A DNA stretch of 64,000 bases, taken from contig SSNP01000003.1 of NCBI GenBank assembly GCA_006937955.1, positions 822,597 through 886,596 on the forward strand. Reading direction: 5' to 3'. The position numbers and the translations under genes were made by a program. Below are positions 1 to 12,926 of this stretch, one piece after another (the first letter of the stretch is position 1; each line of letters begins with the position of its first letter). The notes beneath the pieces were generated by a model. It saw only the letters and a list, made by a program, of their open reading frames with translations, was not told the DNA's origin and ran no database searches. This DNA is from Pachypanchax playfairii (Eukaryota > Chordata > Actinopteri > Cyprinodontiformes > Aplocheilidae).

Positions 1-29
1 TATTAATAATATTGTTGTTTGTTCTGTAG

Positions 30-3000
30 GAGGTGGTTTTCCATCCAAAACAGCCAGCTGGTCTACCAGAAGAAATTCAAAGTAAAATCTGGTTTTATAT
101 ATTTGCATTATTTTCTCATCCAGTAAATGAATTTTTCCATATGTATATAGAACGACTTACTTTAGATTTTTGTTGTCACTCATATACTCATATATGTTGG
201 AAAAGTGAGGATTTTTCAGTTAATAACTGGTGGTGTAACTCGTTTATTATAGTTAATCCCTGCCTCTCCCTTCTGCTGCTCACAGGACTCTCTGACAGTT
301 GTGGTTGAGGATCTGAGGCTTTGTTCAGTCAAACCATGTGAGGATAATGAGAGGAGGTTCTGCTTTGAGGTGGTTTCACCCACTAAGTAAGTGTGTTAGT
401 GTGTGCATGAGTGTTCTACCAAAATAAAAGTTCTCACTCTGAAAATGTCGTTTTTATGTTGTTGATCTATTTTTAGCTGATTATTACTTTTTGGGGTTGC
501 GTGTTCGGTTATTATTTGCGTTATTTTTGATGTGATCAATAAAAACATGATTGACAGGTGTGTTATATTGTTCCTCCAGGAGCTGCATGCTNCAAGCTGA
601 GTCTGAGAAGCTGCGACAGGCTTGGATCCAGGCGGTCCAGGCAAGCATCGCTTCTGCTTACAAAGACATCGGCGACAACTATTACATCGAGGTAAAACTC
701 TAAAGCACCCGCTTTTATTATAAACTGTGTCTTTTAGATGTTACTGAATGTGGATTTGTCCCTCAGCGCTTGGATCGGACGGCTTCGCCCTCAACCAGCA
801 GCATCGACTCTGCCAGCGAGCCTCGGGAGAGGGGGGAGAGGGCTGACAAGGCTTTTCGGGGTGGAGGAGAGAGTCTCCTGCAGCGGGTCCAGAGCCTGCC
901 GGGTAACGAGCTGTGCAGCGACTGCGGCCAATCGGCTCCCTGCTGGGCCTCCATCAACCTGGGAGTGCTGCTCTGCATCGAGTGCTCGGGGATCCACAGG
1001 TATGTGAGTCAATTAGCAGCTTTTATTAGAGATGCCAAACATTTTAGCTGAGCAGCTGAGGTATTTTAAATAAGCCATTGTTTTTCTTGTTCAGTCCAGG
1101 AAATTAGCCGATTGGAACGCAGCCTAAATAAAATGTTTCTATACAAAGTTAACAAAAACATTCCTCTGCATGTGGGATGTCTGACAAGCTTCTACCTGCT
1201 TTGTTTGAACTTTAACTGCTCACAAGAGGGATCACTTTGATTTATTGTCTCTTCTTTGTCAGGATTGAATTTGTCACTTCGACTTCCCGTCGTTAAAATG
1301 GAGCTGCTTGATTTAATTTTTGAGGGATTTTTTTCAGGCGACACTCTGCAGGAATCCCAACTGCACTTGAATTAAACATGTATTAAAAATGTCTTAAGAA
1401 ACACCCAAGAGACTGTCACATGTGAAAACGTTTGACATCTGCCACCCTGAGCAGTTTTTTAAAAAGTTAGAGGGGAAACTGCTGAAACCTGGTGGTTCTT
1501 CACCTGCTTCATGTTATTTCTCCTTTTTGCCTCTTTCAGGAGTTTAGGTGTCCATTTCTCCAAAGTGCGTTCTCTGACGTTAGATTCATGGGAACCGGAG
1601 TTACTGAAGGTGTGTCTCCCGTTCTGGTCTGCTGACAGCTAACGCTGCTTGTGCAAGGCTTTTCCTCCCAGTGCTGTTGTATCATTAATCCTTCTTTTAT
1701 TCAAGTTTTAAATACAGAATATTTTCCTTTCTTTGTTCTGTCTCTCATCTCTGGGCTGTTTCTGCTCTTCTTGTATTCAGTTGATGTGTGAGTTGGGAAA
1801 CACTGTGATCAACAACATTTATGAGGGAGCCTGTGAGGAACTAGGAGCTAAAAAACCTGGACCCTCCAGTTCAAGGTAGACTTGATTCTGTGTAGTCTCT
1901 TGTCCTGACTTGATGATATTTTGTCAAATAGTTCATCAGAAGGATATTTTTCTGAATGCCTGAGATGTGAGTGACAAATGCCTGGAATCATCTTCTTCCA
2001 GGCAGGAGAAGGAGGCCTGGATCAAGTCTAAATATGTTGAGAAACGCTTCTTGAAGAAGATGAGTGGGGGCGATGCCTTGGTGGAAGGTGAGAGGAAGTC
2101 CCGACCGTGGACGGTGAAGAAATGCCAACGGCATAGCAGTTCGGTTCGGGCCCCCAACAAGGCTCGCAGGAAATATCACCGCTATGAGCCCGGCAGCGCT
2201 TCACCTGCAAACCTCTCAGCAGGTCAGCATCAAAACGAAAGCTGTCTATCGTAACATGTAACACTCACAGGAGAACGACAGCTCACCTGGTTTCTGTGTT
2301 TGGGTTTTTACATTTTAATGAGATGATACGATGTAAAGTTTACAAAAACACACAACAGATTCCACCATGTTGTTATTTGTTAAACAGATATTAAGTGAAA
2401 AACTGTATGCAAAGCTCCTTTGATGAGAAGTGAAGTTTAAAAAAAAAAAAAAAAAGTCCAGTTGCTCTTTATTGAACCTACTAAGATTACTGTTGCTGCC
2501 CATCGATCTAAAAAGGGTGAAAGGTCGTTTCTAAACAAGTTCTACCGAGAGAAAACTTATTCAGAAGTGGAAAAGATTTAAGACGGGAGTGATCAGACCA
2601 TGTGATGATCAAAGAAATGACACAACTAAGAGCTTCATCTCAGACTCAGCAGGTAAACAACATACATGACAGTCCAGTTACAGCCTGAACAAGTCCAGCT
2701 TGTTTGGAAAACCTAAAAAAAAGAACATGGCAGCGTGTTTGGTGTTTCATAGCACAAACAAGTCATTCCAGCTGTCAGCACGGTGGTGGAGGACTGATGG
2801 TTTGGACTTGTTCTGCAATCACAGGACCTGGACATCTTGTAGTCAATCGATACAACAAAATGACTAAAAAATAAAAGAATCAAAGTTCTGCCCTGATTGA
2901 AATGTTGTGGAGGGACTTTAACAGAAAAACAAATTCTCATAAAACTCAACAAACTGATGCAACATGAGACTGAAAGCTGCTGAAGGTTGAATCACACAAC

Positions 3001-5313
3001 CTCTTTTATTTCATGACTTCATTTCTGTGTAACGGATGACATGGTGGAACTTGTTGTCTACACTTGAAGTTTGATTTGAATATTTTAAAAACAGATCATT
3101 TTTACCCCAGAGCTAAAAAAAGGTTTAGTCTTTTCTCGGATTGGATTTACAACCTGCATTAACACACTTTCATCTTTTGTTTTTTTTTTTGTCTGCAGCA
3201 GCTGCAGCGAAGTTTCGGCGGGACTCCCTCTTCTGTCCAGATGAGCTGGACTCGCTGTTTTCTTACTTTGACACTGGCTCTGGTCCTCGCAGTAAGCCCT
3301 CATCACTAACAGATAATAAACATCTCAGTGTTTTTGGTTCAGCTGTGCACCGTTGATGTGCAGTTTGTGCTTGTGTAACGATTAACGTGTCCGTGGCTTG
3401 GCGATGCTCGGCCCTGCAGGTCTCAGCAGCGACAGCGGCTTGGGAGGAAGCACTGACGGCAGCACAGACATCCTGGTCTTTGGGTCGGTGGTGGACAGCG
3501 TAACAGAGGAAGGTAAGAGTGATGGTGTCAAATAAAAACTTTTGTCTTTTTTTTTTTATTTTTTTTTTTTGGATTACTTTGTAAATTTAAATTCACCAGA
3601 GCCATTTGCTTCCAGAGGAGGAGTCCGAGGAGTCTTCCAGCGGGGAGGTGGAGATCGAACAGGAAGTGTCTTCAGACCCTGAGGACCCGAGGGAGTTACA
3701 TCCAGGGGCGCTGCTCTATCAATCCTCCCGTCTCCATAATTTACCGCTCATGGCAGAAGCGCTGGCCCACGGTGCCAATGTTCACACTGCCAATGAAGAA
3801 GAGGAAGGAAAAACATCTCTCATACAGGCAGTGATTGGTGTAAGAGGCCTAAATTCTTTCATTCGGACAAACTTTTGTGCTGTTGTTGTTGTTTTAGGTA
3901 TAAAATTCATAACCATAAATAACAGCAGTGAAGTAGCTCCACCCAAACATTCTCTTAAATTTGGCTTTAAACAGCTAATAATCAGACTTCACGTTGACTG
4001 TTTACTAAATAAAACTACTTCCTGTGTATTTCTGTCTCCTTTCCAGGGCTCTTTGATAGCTTGTGAGTTCTTGCTGCAGAACGGGGCCGATGTGAACCAG
4101 AGGGACATGAGAGGCAGAGGTCCGCTGCACCACGCCACATATCTGGGACACACTGGGTAAGAAATGTACAAGTCAACACCAGTCTGCTCACACCTGTTCC
4201 TACGGAAGCATTGGCGTGTCAAGAAATGGAGGAAATGAAAGCTTTTAACGAAAATTACTGACTGGAGCTCATGACATACTTTTACTTTGAAACAAACTGG
4301 AACTACAGGGAAACGTTTTATTTTCCAGATGGCTTTAACCCCTCCAGTGTTTGAGTCATGTTACATAAGAAGCATTCAATGTATCTGGCACTTGTGACTT
4401 TTCAATCAACTCAGTTTTGCAATAAACAGCTAGAATTTCACGTAAATCCTGCAGTTGCTACACTCAGTGATTCACCTACATTAGTCACAGTTTCCTCCAT
4501 TGTGCTGGATAAGTCTGGAATTAAACAGAAACTAACGTGAATAGACAGTTAAAAGGGTGTTTTTGCACTGACAAATTGATCAGGCAGATTAGTGAGATTA
4601 TTGTATTAATTCTGTTTAATCTGTTTTACAGTCAGGTGTGTTTGTTCCTGAAGAGGGGAGCATCGCAGACGGAGGTGGACGAACAGGGTTACGATCCTCT
4701 CAGTATTGCTGTCCAGGCCGCCAACGCAGACATCGTTACCCTGTAAGACCCCGTGTGTTTCAGTCACTATATAACAAAACAGAAAACTAGCTGCAACAGA
4801 GTATTATAACAGTTTTAACAAATACTCTAAACAACTTCCTTATTTTTATAAGGAAGTAGCTCATCGCTACTTTTCTTCTTCTGTAGTTTACACTGATTAC
4901 ATGTCGCCAGCAGGTGCATGTCTTCGAGAATTAGACATTTAATGCGCTGAAAGTAATAAACATAAACATTGCATCGGCATAACACCTTTAGTCAGACGTT
5001 AACCTTTAAACAACCGTTTCAAGAGGTCTAAGATGAGCAGAATAAGATATCAGTCGTCATGGCGATGCAGGTCTCAGGTGCTCAGACTGCACCGACTCAG
5101 ACAGCGCAGTCTGAGTTGTGCGTGTGTCGTCTCACCTGCCTCTTTCTTCATTTCTTGTCCTCTAGGTTACGTCTGGCGCGGATGAACGAGGAGATGCGTG
5201 AAGCAGAAGGTCCTTTGGGCCAACCAGGTCAATACCCCAGCAGCAGCCCCACCGAGCAGCAGTACAGAAAGTGCATCCAAGAGTTTATCTGCCTCAACAT
5301 AGACGACAGCTAG
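30..5313 (+). CDS. acap3: acap3, ArfGAP with coiled-coil, ANK repeat and PH domains 3 (3' part)
   Basis: Thirteen coding exons splice in phase: 30-81, 286-386, 580-691, 767-999, 1540-1609, 1781-1875, 2002-2222, 3199-3291, 3420-3512, 3616-3839, 4047-4156, 4632-4742 and 5166-5313 (stop TAG). The 5' exons (BAR domain, start of PH) lie outside the window. The first three exons give the end of the PH domain. Exons 4-7 give the ArfGAP domain, with a CX2CX16CX2C zinc finger (CSDC...CIEC) and the conserved GIHR arginine split across exons 4 and 5. The last four exons give ankyrin repeats (NGADVNQRD, GPLHHAT, NADIVTL) and a C-terminal CIQEFI tail. The segments RTASPSTSSIDS and KFRRDSLFCPDELDSLFSYF match ACAP3 rather than ACAP1 or ACAP2. 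The family stimulates GTP hydrolysis on Arf6 at endosomes and plasma membrane. The 3199 acceptor could shift by 3 nt without changing frame. Position 592 is an N in a Leu codon. The a/b paralogue is unresolved. Confidence 0.93.
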
Positions 5314-8300
5314 TGGTCGCTCCTGCAGCTGGGAGAATAGCTCGTCCTCTGTTTATAAATCCAATTCCTCCTGACTGGGGAGATAATCATGCCGAAGTTG
5401 CCCCTAGACGCGGATCTCGAGTCTGCTGCTTTCGTAGATCTCGGCTTACAGGCAACTTCGCAGGCAAACAGGGCGTCTTCGGATGGGGGCTGTGAGGTGC
5501 TGTCGAAAGGGAGACCCCTGATGGAGCTTTCTAACCCTACTGACAATACAGTCACCTCTTCCATTTTCCTGCATCATCACTACATCTTCTGCTTGTTGTT
5601 GCTATGGCTACATGACACAGTAAAATTTCACCTGCTTTTCTTTCTTGGTGTACGCAGGGTTATCTTCTAACGTAACAGGATGTGGTATAACCTCCAGCAT
5701 GAGCGCTTTATTCTTTAGTTTTGGGGGGCTAACAGCTCTTACCTCTGAAGAATCTCACCACATTAACCCTCTCCACTTTCCATGTATCCAGACCAGCTGT
5801 GTAACATCTAACTTACCCATCTCTTCTCAATCAGAGATGTAAATATACGTATTTAGAGGAATAGAACAAACCGTGTACTGTGGCATGAGGAGAACAAATG
5901 GTATCTGTTCCAAAAAGAAAAAAAAAAAGGAGTAACAGACGAGCTACAGTGGAAGTGGAAGGTAGTTTACTGTGACTAAAGCTGAAAAAATACCGAAGGG
6001 CATGTGGGAAGAGTTCCTCGCCTGCTGTGTAAGATACTTTGTGATGTAATGAGTGAATGATTGGGGGAATTATGAGAATACCGAGAGAAGGGAGTAAATA
6101 AGGAGGTTTGTTAGGTAAAAGGAAAAAAGAAACTGTGCACTTTTCCCATATACAGTATTATAATTCTGTTTATTTTACATTGTTTGTGTCTGTATGAGTG
6201 TCAGTTCTTATTTATCAATCCAGAGGACCAGTGCAATGCGTTCTTTGATGCAGTTTTTCTGCATACATGTTTATTGATTGTCATTTCAGTCCCAAAGCGT
6301 TACTTTAATGAGTGTAGGAAAAGGACACGGAACATAGCCTTAGATAACTGTCAGCGCAGATATCAGCAAATCAGAAACACAAGGTTCTTTGGTGTTTTTT
6401 TTTAAATATTTTTTTGCTAAACTTCTCAATATTTTCAATATAATTGACAGTAAAATATGAAGCTACAGTCAAAAATTAGCTGCTAAACCCTAAAGTGATT
6501 TTCTCACAGGGCTGTGACTGTTGGCGATAAGTTGTGAACGATATTTGTAAGGCAGAACAAAACAAGCGCCCCCTTGTGTCTGGTTCCAGTACAAGTTTTT
6601 AGTCTCCGCCCCTCATGTAGATAAATGAGATATTGCCCTTATAAAAAATAAAAACGTTTACCTCAGATATATTTTTTCAGGTGTCAGAATCCTGTTGATT
6701 CACAAGGTTCTTACATTGTTGTTGAATGTTTAAATATAGATTTTTTTTTTTCAATCTATTTAGCTGTAATTAGTTATTTGGTGCCTAAAAGTCACTAATT
6801 GTATAAAGGTGAGTGGGCGGGACTTTTGACAATTATTATTTTTAAATAATCACCGAGTCAACGCAGATGTCTGGAACCTTTTGTTAATTTAGTTTCTGTG
6901 AGTCTGAACTTTAAAGAATGAGAGACAATATTAGGAGTTATTTTCAACCGAACTGTGAAGAAATTGAGTCAAATTTAAGACTTTTTCTGCAGTTTGTTTG
7001 ATTGCAAATATGTCATATTCCCCTCCTAACCTGTTCTAATCAGAGTGATTCCAGCTGATGTGCACGTTTTCCTACAATTTAGCGTCTCTAAATAGTTGCC
7101 AACACTCGCAGCCCAGTGAGACGGGAGCTTTGAAGAACACGAGCCAACAAGCCAGAGCAGGAAGCTTTTAGATGTAGTTTAGGAATAAATTCAAAATGTC
7201 GCCTTCATCTTTACCTTTATCTGTTCACTGAATATAAAACCACCTCCAGTTTCCTGTAGATGCTCCTCACTATTTCTCTATCAGTGCTTTGAAAAAGTAT
7301 TTACCCCCTTACAGATTTATTCTGTTTTAGATTGTTTAGATATTTTTAATTCTAAAATGTACTTTAATATCAGACATGGAGGCCGTTACTGCCTCGTCTC
7401 TTTGTTATTGTTTAATGGGGATCTCTGACTTTAAGATGCAGAGCTTCAGATGATTTTTTTTTAGCTTCTTTTGATTAGTTATTGATGAGCTCTTTGTTTG
7501 TTTGTTGGCTTTGCAGATCTGCAGCATTTAGGTTTGACAAAAAAAGTAAAAACCGAAGGAATCTGTAAGGGGGCAAATACTTTTTCACAGCTCTGTATTT
7601 GAAAATGGAGCTTTTTTGTTTCTGGCTCATTATTCTCTGTAAGCTTTGCCAGAACCTTGTTTGCATTCGAAGCATGATGAAATCTTTCTGGATATTTTAA
7701 TCACTCTGTGCAGTGCAGTCCTGTGGAATATGAGCATGTCCCACCGTGACCCCCCTCCCTCTGGTCTCTGGTGTCCTTTCTGCACCTCTGTGCCATTCTT
7801 TCATCCACAGATTTTATCTGTGGTGAGCTGTTAATTTATGGGTCGTGGTTTTATTTTCCTCTGCCAAAGACATCTTGTTTATTGTTTATTTTATTATTTT
7901 AAGGGAACATGTAGATACAGTATAGTCTTACCTTCCTCTGTGAGTATACAGAGAGGTAGAAACACTGTTGGTGTACTCATATATATTCAGACGAAGCTAC
8001 AGAGATTTGATTTGTTTATTTTTTACCTGATAATAGATAGAGTTGTTTGGTGTACTGCAAGTAGAACCAGTTTAGGGGGGTGATGTGAACCTACTGTGAC
8101 CAAACTGTGAAGGGCCGGCGCCCTCAAGGAAGTAACTAAATGTCGTGTCCATTGTGTGTGTTTACTTAAGAGTGGTTAAAGGTGCTGTTCAAAAGGAAAC
8201 GTTCTGTAAATAGTACACTTGTGTATTTTAACTCGATGCCAACTGCCTGCCTCCCGGCATTCTGTCACGTTATCTGGTTGTGTGTTTCATATTTGTCTTA

Positions 8301-8684
8301 TCTTGTTTAGTTTGTTTTCTAAAAATTAACCTGCAACTCGTACACCAGTTCTTACATTTGAATTTCATAGGAATTTTTTTTTTGTGTGTCTTTAGAAGCA
8401 CTAAGGGGGGAAAACAATGCAATGAATAAACTGAATCTCCTGATAAACTAACCCTGCTTCCTCCTTCTTGCTCTCATTGCTGTTCCTCATCGCTTTAACA
8501 AAATATTCTCCCAACATAGCTTTTTTTTTCTTTTCTTTTTTTTTACAAGGCTGTAAGCTATCATTCCAAATATTAGTACCTCATAAATATATTTACAGGT
8601 GTTGGGAGAATTACATTTTTTTTTTTTTAGATCTATGGTGGTTGGTGAATTCTGCATAGCACTTGGCTTATTCAAAGCAATAAA
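5314..8684 (+). other. acap3: acap3 3' UTR (long) with polyadenylation signals
   Basis: After the acap3 stop there is no convincing coding exon for over 3 kb, and the sequence is AT-rich. AATAAA signals lie at 8425-8430 and 8679-8684, either of which could end the transcript. The interval contains an inverted-repeat transposon (7282-7595). That it is UTR rather than intergenic DNA is inferred from the lack of another gene and the positions of the signals. Confidence 0.5.
7282..7595. mobile_element. MITE-like DNA transposon in acap3 3' UTR
   Basis: About 36-bp terminal inverted repeats: the left end starts CAGTGCTTTGAAAAAG and the reverse complement of the right end starts CAGAGCTGTGAAAAAG. 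Both continue TATTTRCCCCCTTACAG, with about four mismatches overall. The element is about 314 bp, has no coding capacity and shows no clear target-site duplication. CAG...CTG ends would fit hAT, but superfamily assignment is uncertain. Confidence 0.75.
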
Positions 8685-9324
8685 CTGTTATTTTTCTCAG
8701 ATATTTAAGATGCCTCACACAGAGACTCTTCCAGAATTCCAACTCAACTATTTACAGATTATTTTTTGTGTCTTATGAGAATCCAGTTGGGACTGACAAA
8801 GCAGCAACAAGATGCCTTGAATAATTCAGTGTTTCCAGTGTGTCAAACATTCAGCGTGATCTGACATTGTAAAACCATCATTGAAAAAATGTCCAACTTC
8901 TCATCTGAGACTGAGGACAGACAAGCTGAGCGTGTGAGTACATAACTGCTGTTTGACCTGTCACTGCTTCTGTTACCACAGGGGCCGCCCCGGGCAGAAG
9001 GACAGTTAAACGCAAGGATTCTCGAGTGAGTCAAACATCCTGGGTCGTCTCAGGACGAGGGAGCATACTTTCTGCTCCGGTGGGGGGGAGCGGTTGCCGA
9101 GGTGCCACGGTCTGCTGCCCTTTCAGTTGAACGTTGTTTCTGGGACATAATTGGGATCTTCTTTAGATGTTGCAAACCTTTTCTATCGCTTTGATTCATG
9201 AGGCTTCTGAGGGATGCCACAAAGGTGCTGGTAGAACCGGATCTGATATCTATGAGGTTAAAAATATTTTTTTTATTTCAGCTTTTAAAAAAAAAAAAAT
9301 TCTAAATGACAAAAAAAAAGTGGA

Positions 9325-9600
9325 GCTGCATAGTGGTGCAGTTGGTTGTGCGGTTGCCTTGCAGCAAGAAGGTCCTGGATTCAAGACCTTTCTGCATGGA
9401 GTTTGCATGTTCTTCCCGTGCACGTGGGTTTTCTCCAGACCAAAAATATGGTTGAGGTTAATTGGTGGATCTAAATTGTCCCTGGTGTGAGTGGTTGTTT
9501 GTCTATATGTGGCCCTGTGATGGACTGGCGACATGCCCAATAGGCACCAGCTCCCTGTGAACCTGAACAGGAATGAGCAAGTATAGATTGACAAAAGACG
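9325..9600 (+). repeat. Teleost tRNA-like SINE-type repeat, copy 1
   Basis: The unit begins with a box-A-like stretch (tggtgcagttggttgtgcgg) and a box-B-like stretch (ggtcctggattcaagacc). It continues with the hallmark gcatggagtttgcatgttct and ends near gaacctgaacaggaatga. The same family recurs at 29805-30100 (minus), 56905-57235 (plus) and 57490-57710 (minus). The tRNA derivation is inferred from the A and B boxes. Confidence 0.75.
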
Positions 9601-10601
9601 GGGGTCCAGAGCAAAAGTTTGGGCACCCTGCGTGGTGTTTTACCCAGTGACGTTTCCTGCTCAGTGTCAGAACTCATAAATCCGTTTTACAAAGATCAAT
9701 CCATTTTGGATTTAGACCATTCTCATCAGTCTTCCTACAAAAGTTCATTTAAAATTTGGGCCGTTTTTTTTTTCCATTAAAAATTATAAAATTATGCGGC
9801 TGCATAACAAAGCCATGTCAGAAATGACATCACAGTTTTTATTAATCATGCAATGACTCAAAATGTCCTTGTTCTTTATGATGTAAACCAGATCTGGTAA
9901 TAATCCCACCACATGAAAATGTTTTGGCCTTTATTAAAAAAAAAAGAAGGTTAAATCATTTTTTCCTCAAAATTGGAACTAATGCCACTGGGAAATGAGT
10001 TTGAACAAAATGTTGCAAACAAGAAAGTGAAATGTAGCACAAAAGACATCAAATGATTCTCAACTAGTTTATCATTTTCTACAAATTGAGGAATTAAAGA
10101 GAAGCAAAGATCCATCCAGGTTTTGCTTTATGGGCTTTTCTTCCTTCTGTTTGAATGTTGTAATGTGGCTTCCTGAAGGCTGCAGTATTTCCTGGTTGTT
10201 ATAACCTTTATGACATTGTGTGTGAAGGTTCTATTTGCATTTTGACAAATTTAAACTGTACCCTTCAACGACATCACCCCTTTGATGTTCCTGTTACAGG
10301 TGATGTCTCCTGTGGTTACGTCTTTCGCGAGTTTTCTGTCCTCGCATCTCTACAGCCCGAAAAGTTGAGAAGGAGGAGCCTGCAGTTCAGCAGTTGCAAG
10401 AAGTCGTAGTGTCAACAAACCCACCCCTCATTTCTTTGCAGACTCTTCAGTCACTTTGGATTAAAAAAAAAAAAACGTGTCTGTGTGCAGTTACAAAGAA
10501 GACACCAGTTAAAACGGTCTTAAAATAGGCTTAAATTATTCTCAGCAAAAATAAAGATGTAAATTCATTTCAGAATCTTATATTCTGTGTGAAAGGTGTT
10601 T

Positions 10602-10620
10602 TTATTTATTTATTTATTTA
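10602..10620. repeat. (TTTA)n microsatellite
   Basis: A short run of tttatttatttatttatt within intergenic sequence. Confidence 0.8.
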
Positions 10621-11233
10621 CTGCTGCCCTCAAACTGTCAGCTGAAATATGGCTGAGGATACGCACATTTAAAAAACATCTTAAAAGCACGTTTGAGTTC
10701 AAATCTCTTAAGCTTTTTTAAGGCAAAGAAAGGCAACAGAGAACATTCTGTCAATGTTTCTTCCGGCTTATTTTTATTCTCTCTGTGACGAGTACTCCAA
10801 ACTTGATGCTTCAAACTAGTGATGTGGCCTTTAGATGTGTTGCTGTTTGTTGTTGCCGCTGCCATCTGTGATTTCCAATAAATAATCTTATCTTATTATG
10901 TATTTGATTGTAAAAAAGGTTTTAAAATATTTTTGAGTCTACATTGTTCTAAAAGTTGTTTAACAAGCAGCCATAGACAGAAATTTGAGGGGGGGCGTGG
11001 GGTATATGACCTGAGCAGCATAAGGGGGCGGAGCTTCTCTTCCACCCAGCGTTTATGTGTGAAAATGTGTCTGTTTGAGTCTGACTTTTTTGATCAGATT
11101 ATGTTTCAGAGTGATCTGAATGCAGAAATATTCACTAATGCAATTTTGGGCTTATTTTTATGTCTTCTAGCTTAAGAAAGATGTAAAATAAAAAACAGCG
11201 TGCAAATAAATTCTGTTTGATGTGCTCATAAAG

Positions 11234-11755
11234 GTAACCTGGCTCTTCCAGATCTAGTATGTGTAGCCCCGTGTGGAGTCAGTGCTACAAATACATCTGG
11301 GATTGCTCCATGTGAAAGTGTCTGAAAAAGGGAGGGACATCGGGTATAATACTTTGGGCTGATTGGAGGATGTGCCAGCAAGTGTCTGTCTCTCATGATT
11401 TGTCTCTAGTCAATCACAGTAAATCAAGCTCTTGCAAATCCAGTCAAGAGTAAAGCACACACACATCGATACCATCAAGAAATTCACAAAGTTCTTACCT
11501 TTGCTCATTTTTCAATTAAGAAATCGTCTCTAGTTTTCCTAAATCAGATTCAATAGTCGCTTTAATGCGTACATCCACCGGCACAGCCATGTTTGTTTTA
11601 CTTTGCCTGTCTGGGCACTTGCTGCTAATCATATCTGAACACCCACCCCAAAGCACAATGCTAACACATGATTAGTCTGAACATGATTTGACCGAGTCAG
11701 ATAGTTTAGTTGGAGCAGTACAAGATGGATTTTCGTGGGTTTGGAAAACTCCAAA
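11234..11755 (+). repeat. Dispersed ~520-bp repeat, copy 1
   Basis: Collinear with 22665-23180. Both share aacctggctct, gggacatc.ggtataat, gccagcaagtgtctg, accatcaagaaat, cacagccatgtttgtttt and caaagcacaatgctaacac in the same order and orientation. It is probably a non-autonomous DNA transposon. Terminal inverted repeats are not obvious and the family is not identified. Confidence 0.75.
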
Positions 11756-11925
11756 GAGAATCCATGTTGTAGGGCAAGGTTATCGTAAAGGTGTATCATT
11801 ACCACATTTAAGGCAATACCATTGGATATATTGGATATTGCTGGTTGAACCTAGAAAAACCTGTTTACATTGAATATGGACTAATACTGTTCAGAATAAT
11901 TCTATAACTATCACTATAAAGAAAT

Positions 11926-12370
11926 ACTCTGATGACTCTGCAGGTGTTGGTCAGAGATGGACAAGAGACTGAGTATAGAGAACTGGTGGACCGCTTTGTC
12001 TCCTGGAGTGGAAACAATCATCTCATCTTGAATGTGAACAAGACAAAGGAGATGATTGTGGATTTTAGGAAGAACCGCATGGGAGAAGAAGGAGGTGGTG
12101 GAGGAGTACAAACACCTCAGTGTTTCACCTGGATAACAGATTGAACTGAAGACACAACAGTGATGCTGTTTTGAAGAAGGGACAGAAAATGACTGGACTT
12201 CTTGAAGAAGCTTAGATCCTTCAATGTTTGCAGCAAGATGTTGAAGATCTTTTATAAGTCTGTTGTGGAGAGTGTAATCATACATACAGCATACAGTCAC
12301 CTTGTTTGGGAGGAGCATCAGAACTGAGTTACAGCAACATTTAATTTCCCTTCAAGGATTAATAAGGTAT
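11926..12370 (+). mobile_element. Non-LTR retrotransposon (LINE) 3' fragment, decayed
   Basis: A reverse-transcriptase-derived reading frame begins at DDSAGV-like codons (tctgatgactctgca) and continues with WSGNNHLILNVNKTKEMIVD, typical of the RT region after the catalytic aspartates in L2/CR1/Rex-type elements. Frames are broken downstream. The 3' end has tttaatttcccttcaagga followed by an AT-rich tail, as in these LINE families. 5'-truncated and non-functional. Confidence 0.8.
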
Positions 12371-12718
12371 TTTTAAAATTTGAATTATAAAAACATTATT
12401 TAAAATGCTGAAGGCTGCACGCTTCAATGCAAGTTGTAAAAGAGCAGTTGTTACTCAAAGTGTCAACCCCCGAGAAAATAAAAATAAATGGGGTTTTTGC
12501 CGGTGCGCTCAGCAGCAAAGATCTTCATGCTGAAGCACCTTGAGGTCTCAGCTGGCTCAAAAAGTAAACATCAGCAAATACTCAGATGCATTTCATGTTT
12601 ATTAGCTAAAACAAATGTGAATCTGGGTGTTATGATCCGAAACAATTGGATTATGGTGTACTGTGAACGTATGGGAATTTATCGATAATGCTACTTATTA
12701 ATCGGTCTGTTATTCCTT

Positions 12719-12926
12719 ACTCCCGGCTGGTGACATTAAGAAACTACACACGTAGACTCCATCGCCGAGGAAGAAGCAAACCGGAAGTGGAACTGGTTCT
12801 CCTGCTTGCGGAAGCTAAAGCTACGTTGGTGTCATCGTCTTATCGCTTTTTTGTTTGACAACGTAAACAACCATCTTGTTTCGTGTCCAGCCACGAACAC
12901 AAATTTTCACGGGGGTCTCTGAAGAG
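12719..12926 (+). promoter_or_regulatory. ube2j2: ube2j2 promoter and non-coding first exon (candidate)
   Basis: A relatively CpG-rich block upstream of the ube2j2 ATG contains an ETS-type CCGGAAGTG at 12781-12789, common in TATA-less housekeeping promoters. A donor-like gaagag|gtac at 12926/12927 could join a 5' UTR exon to the coding exon at 13883. The transcription start is inferred, not seen. Confidence 0.5.

Larger units (their letters stand above)
8690..12700. other. Intergenic, repeat-rich spacer between acap3 and ube2j2
   Basis: No gene is supported here. It holds a SINE-like repeat (9325-9600), a (TTTA)n tract near 10602-10620, a dispersed repeat (11234-11755) and a LINE fragment (11926-12370). 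In 8690-9320 and 9600-11230 I see only AT-rich unique sequence without a convincing ORF, tRNA or other signal. Confidence 0.7.

Noticed and set aside
3606..4160. 184-codon ORF as a single acap3 exon
   Set aside because: It runs through an intron (3840-4046) with clear GT and AG ends. The middle translation is hydrophobic noise, and the two ends match separate ankyrin exons.
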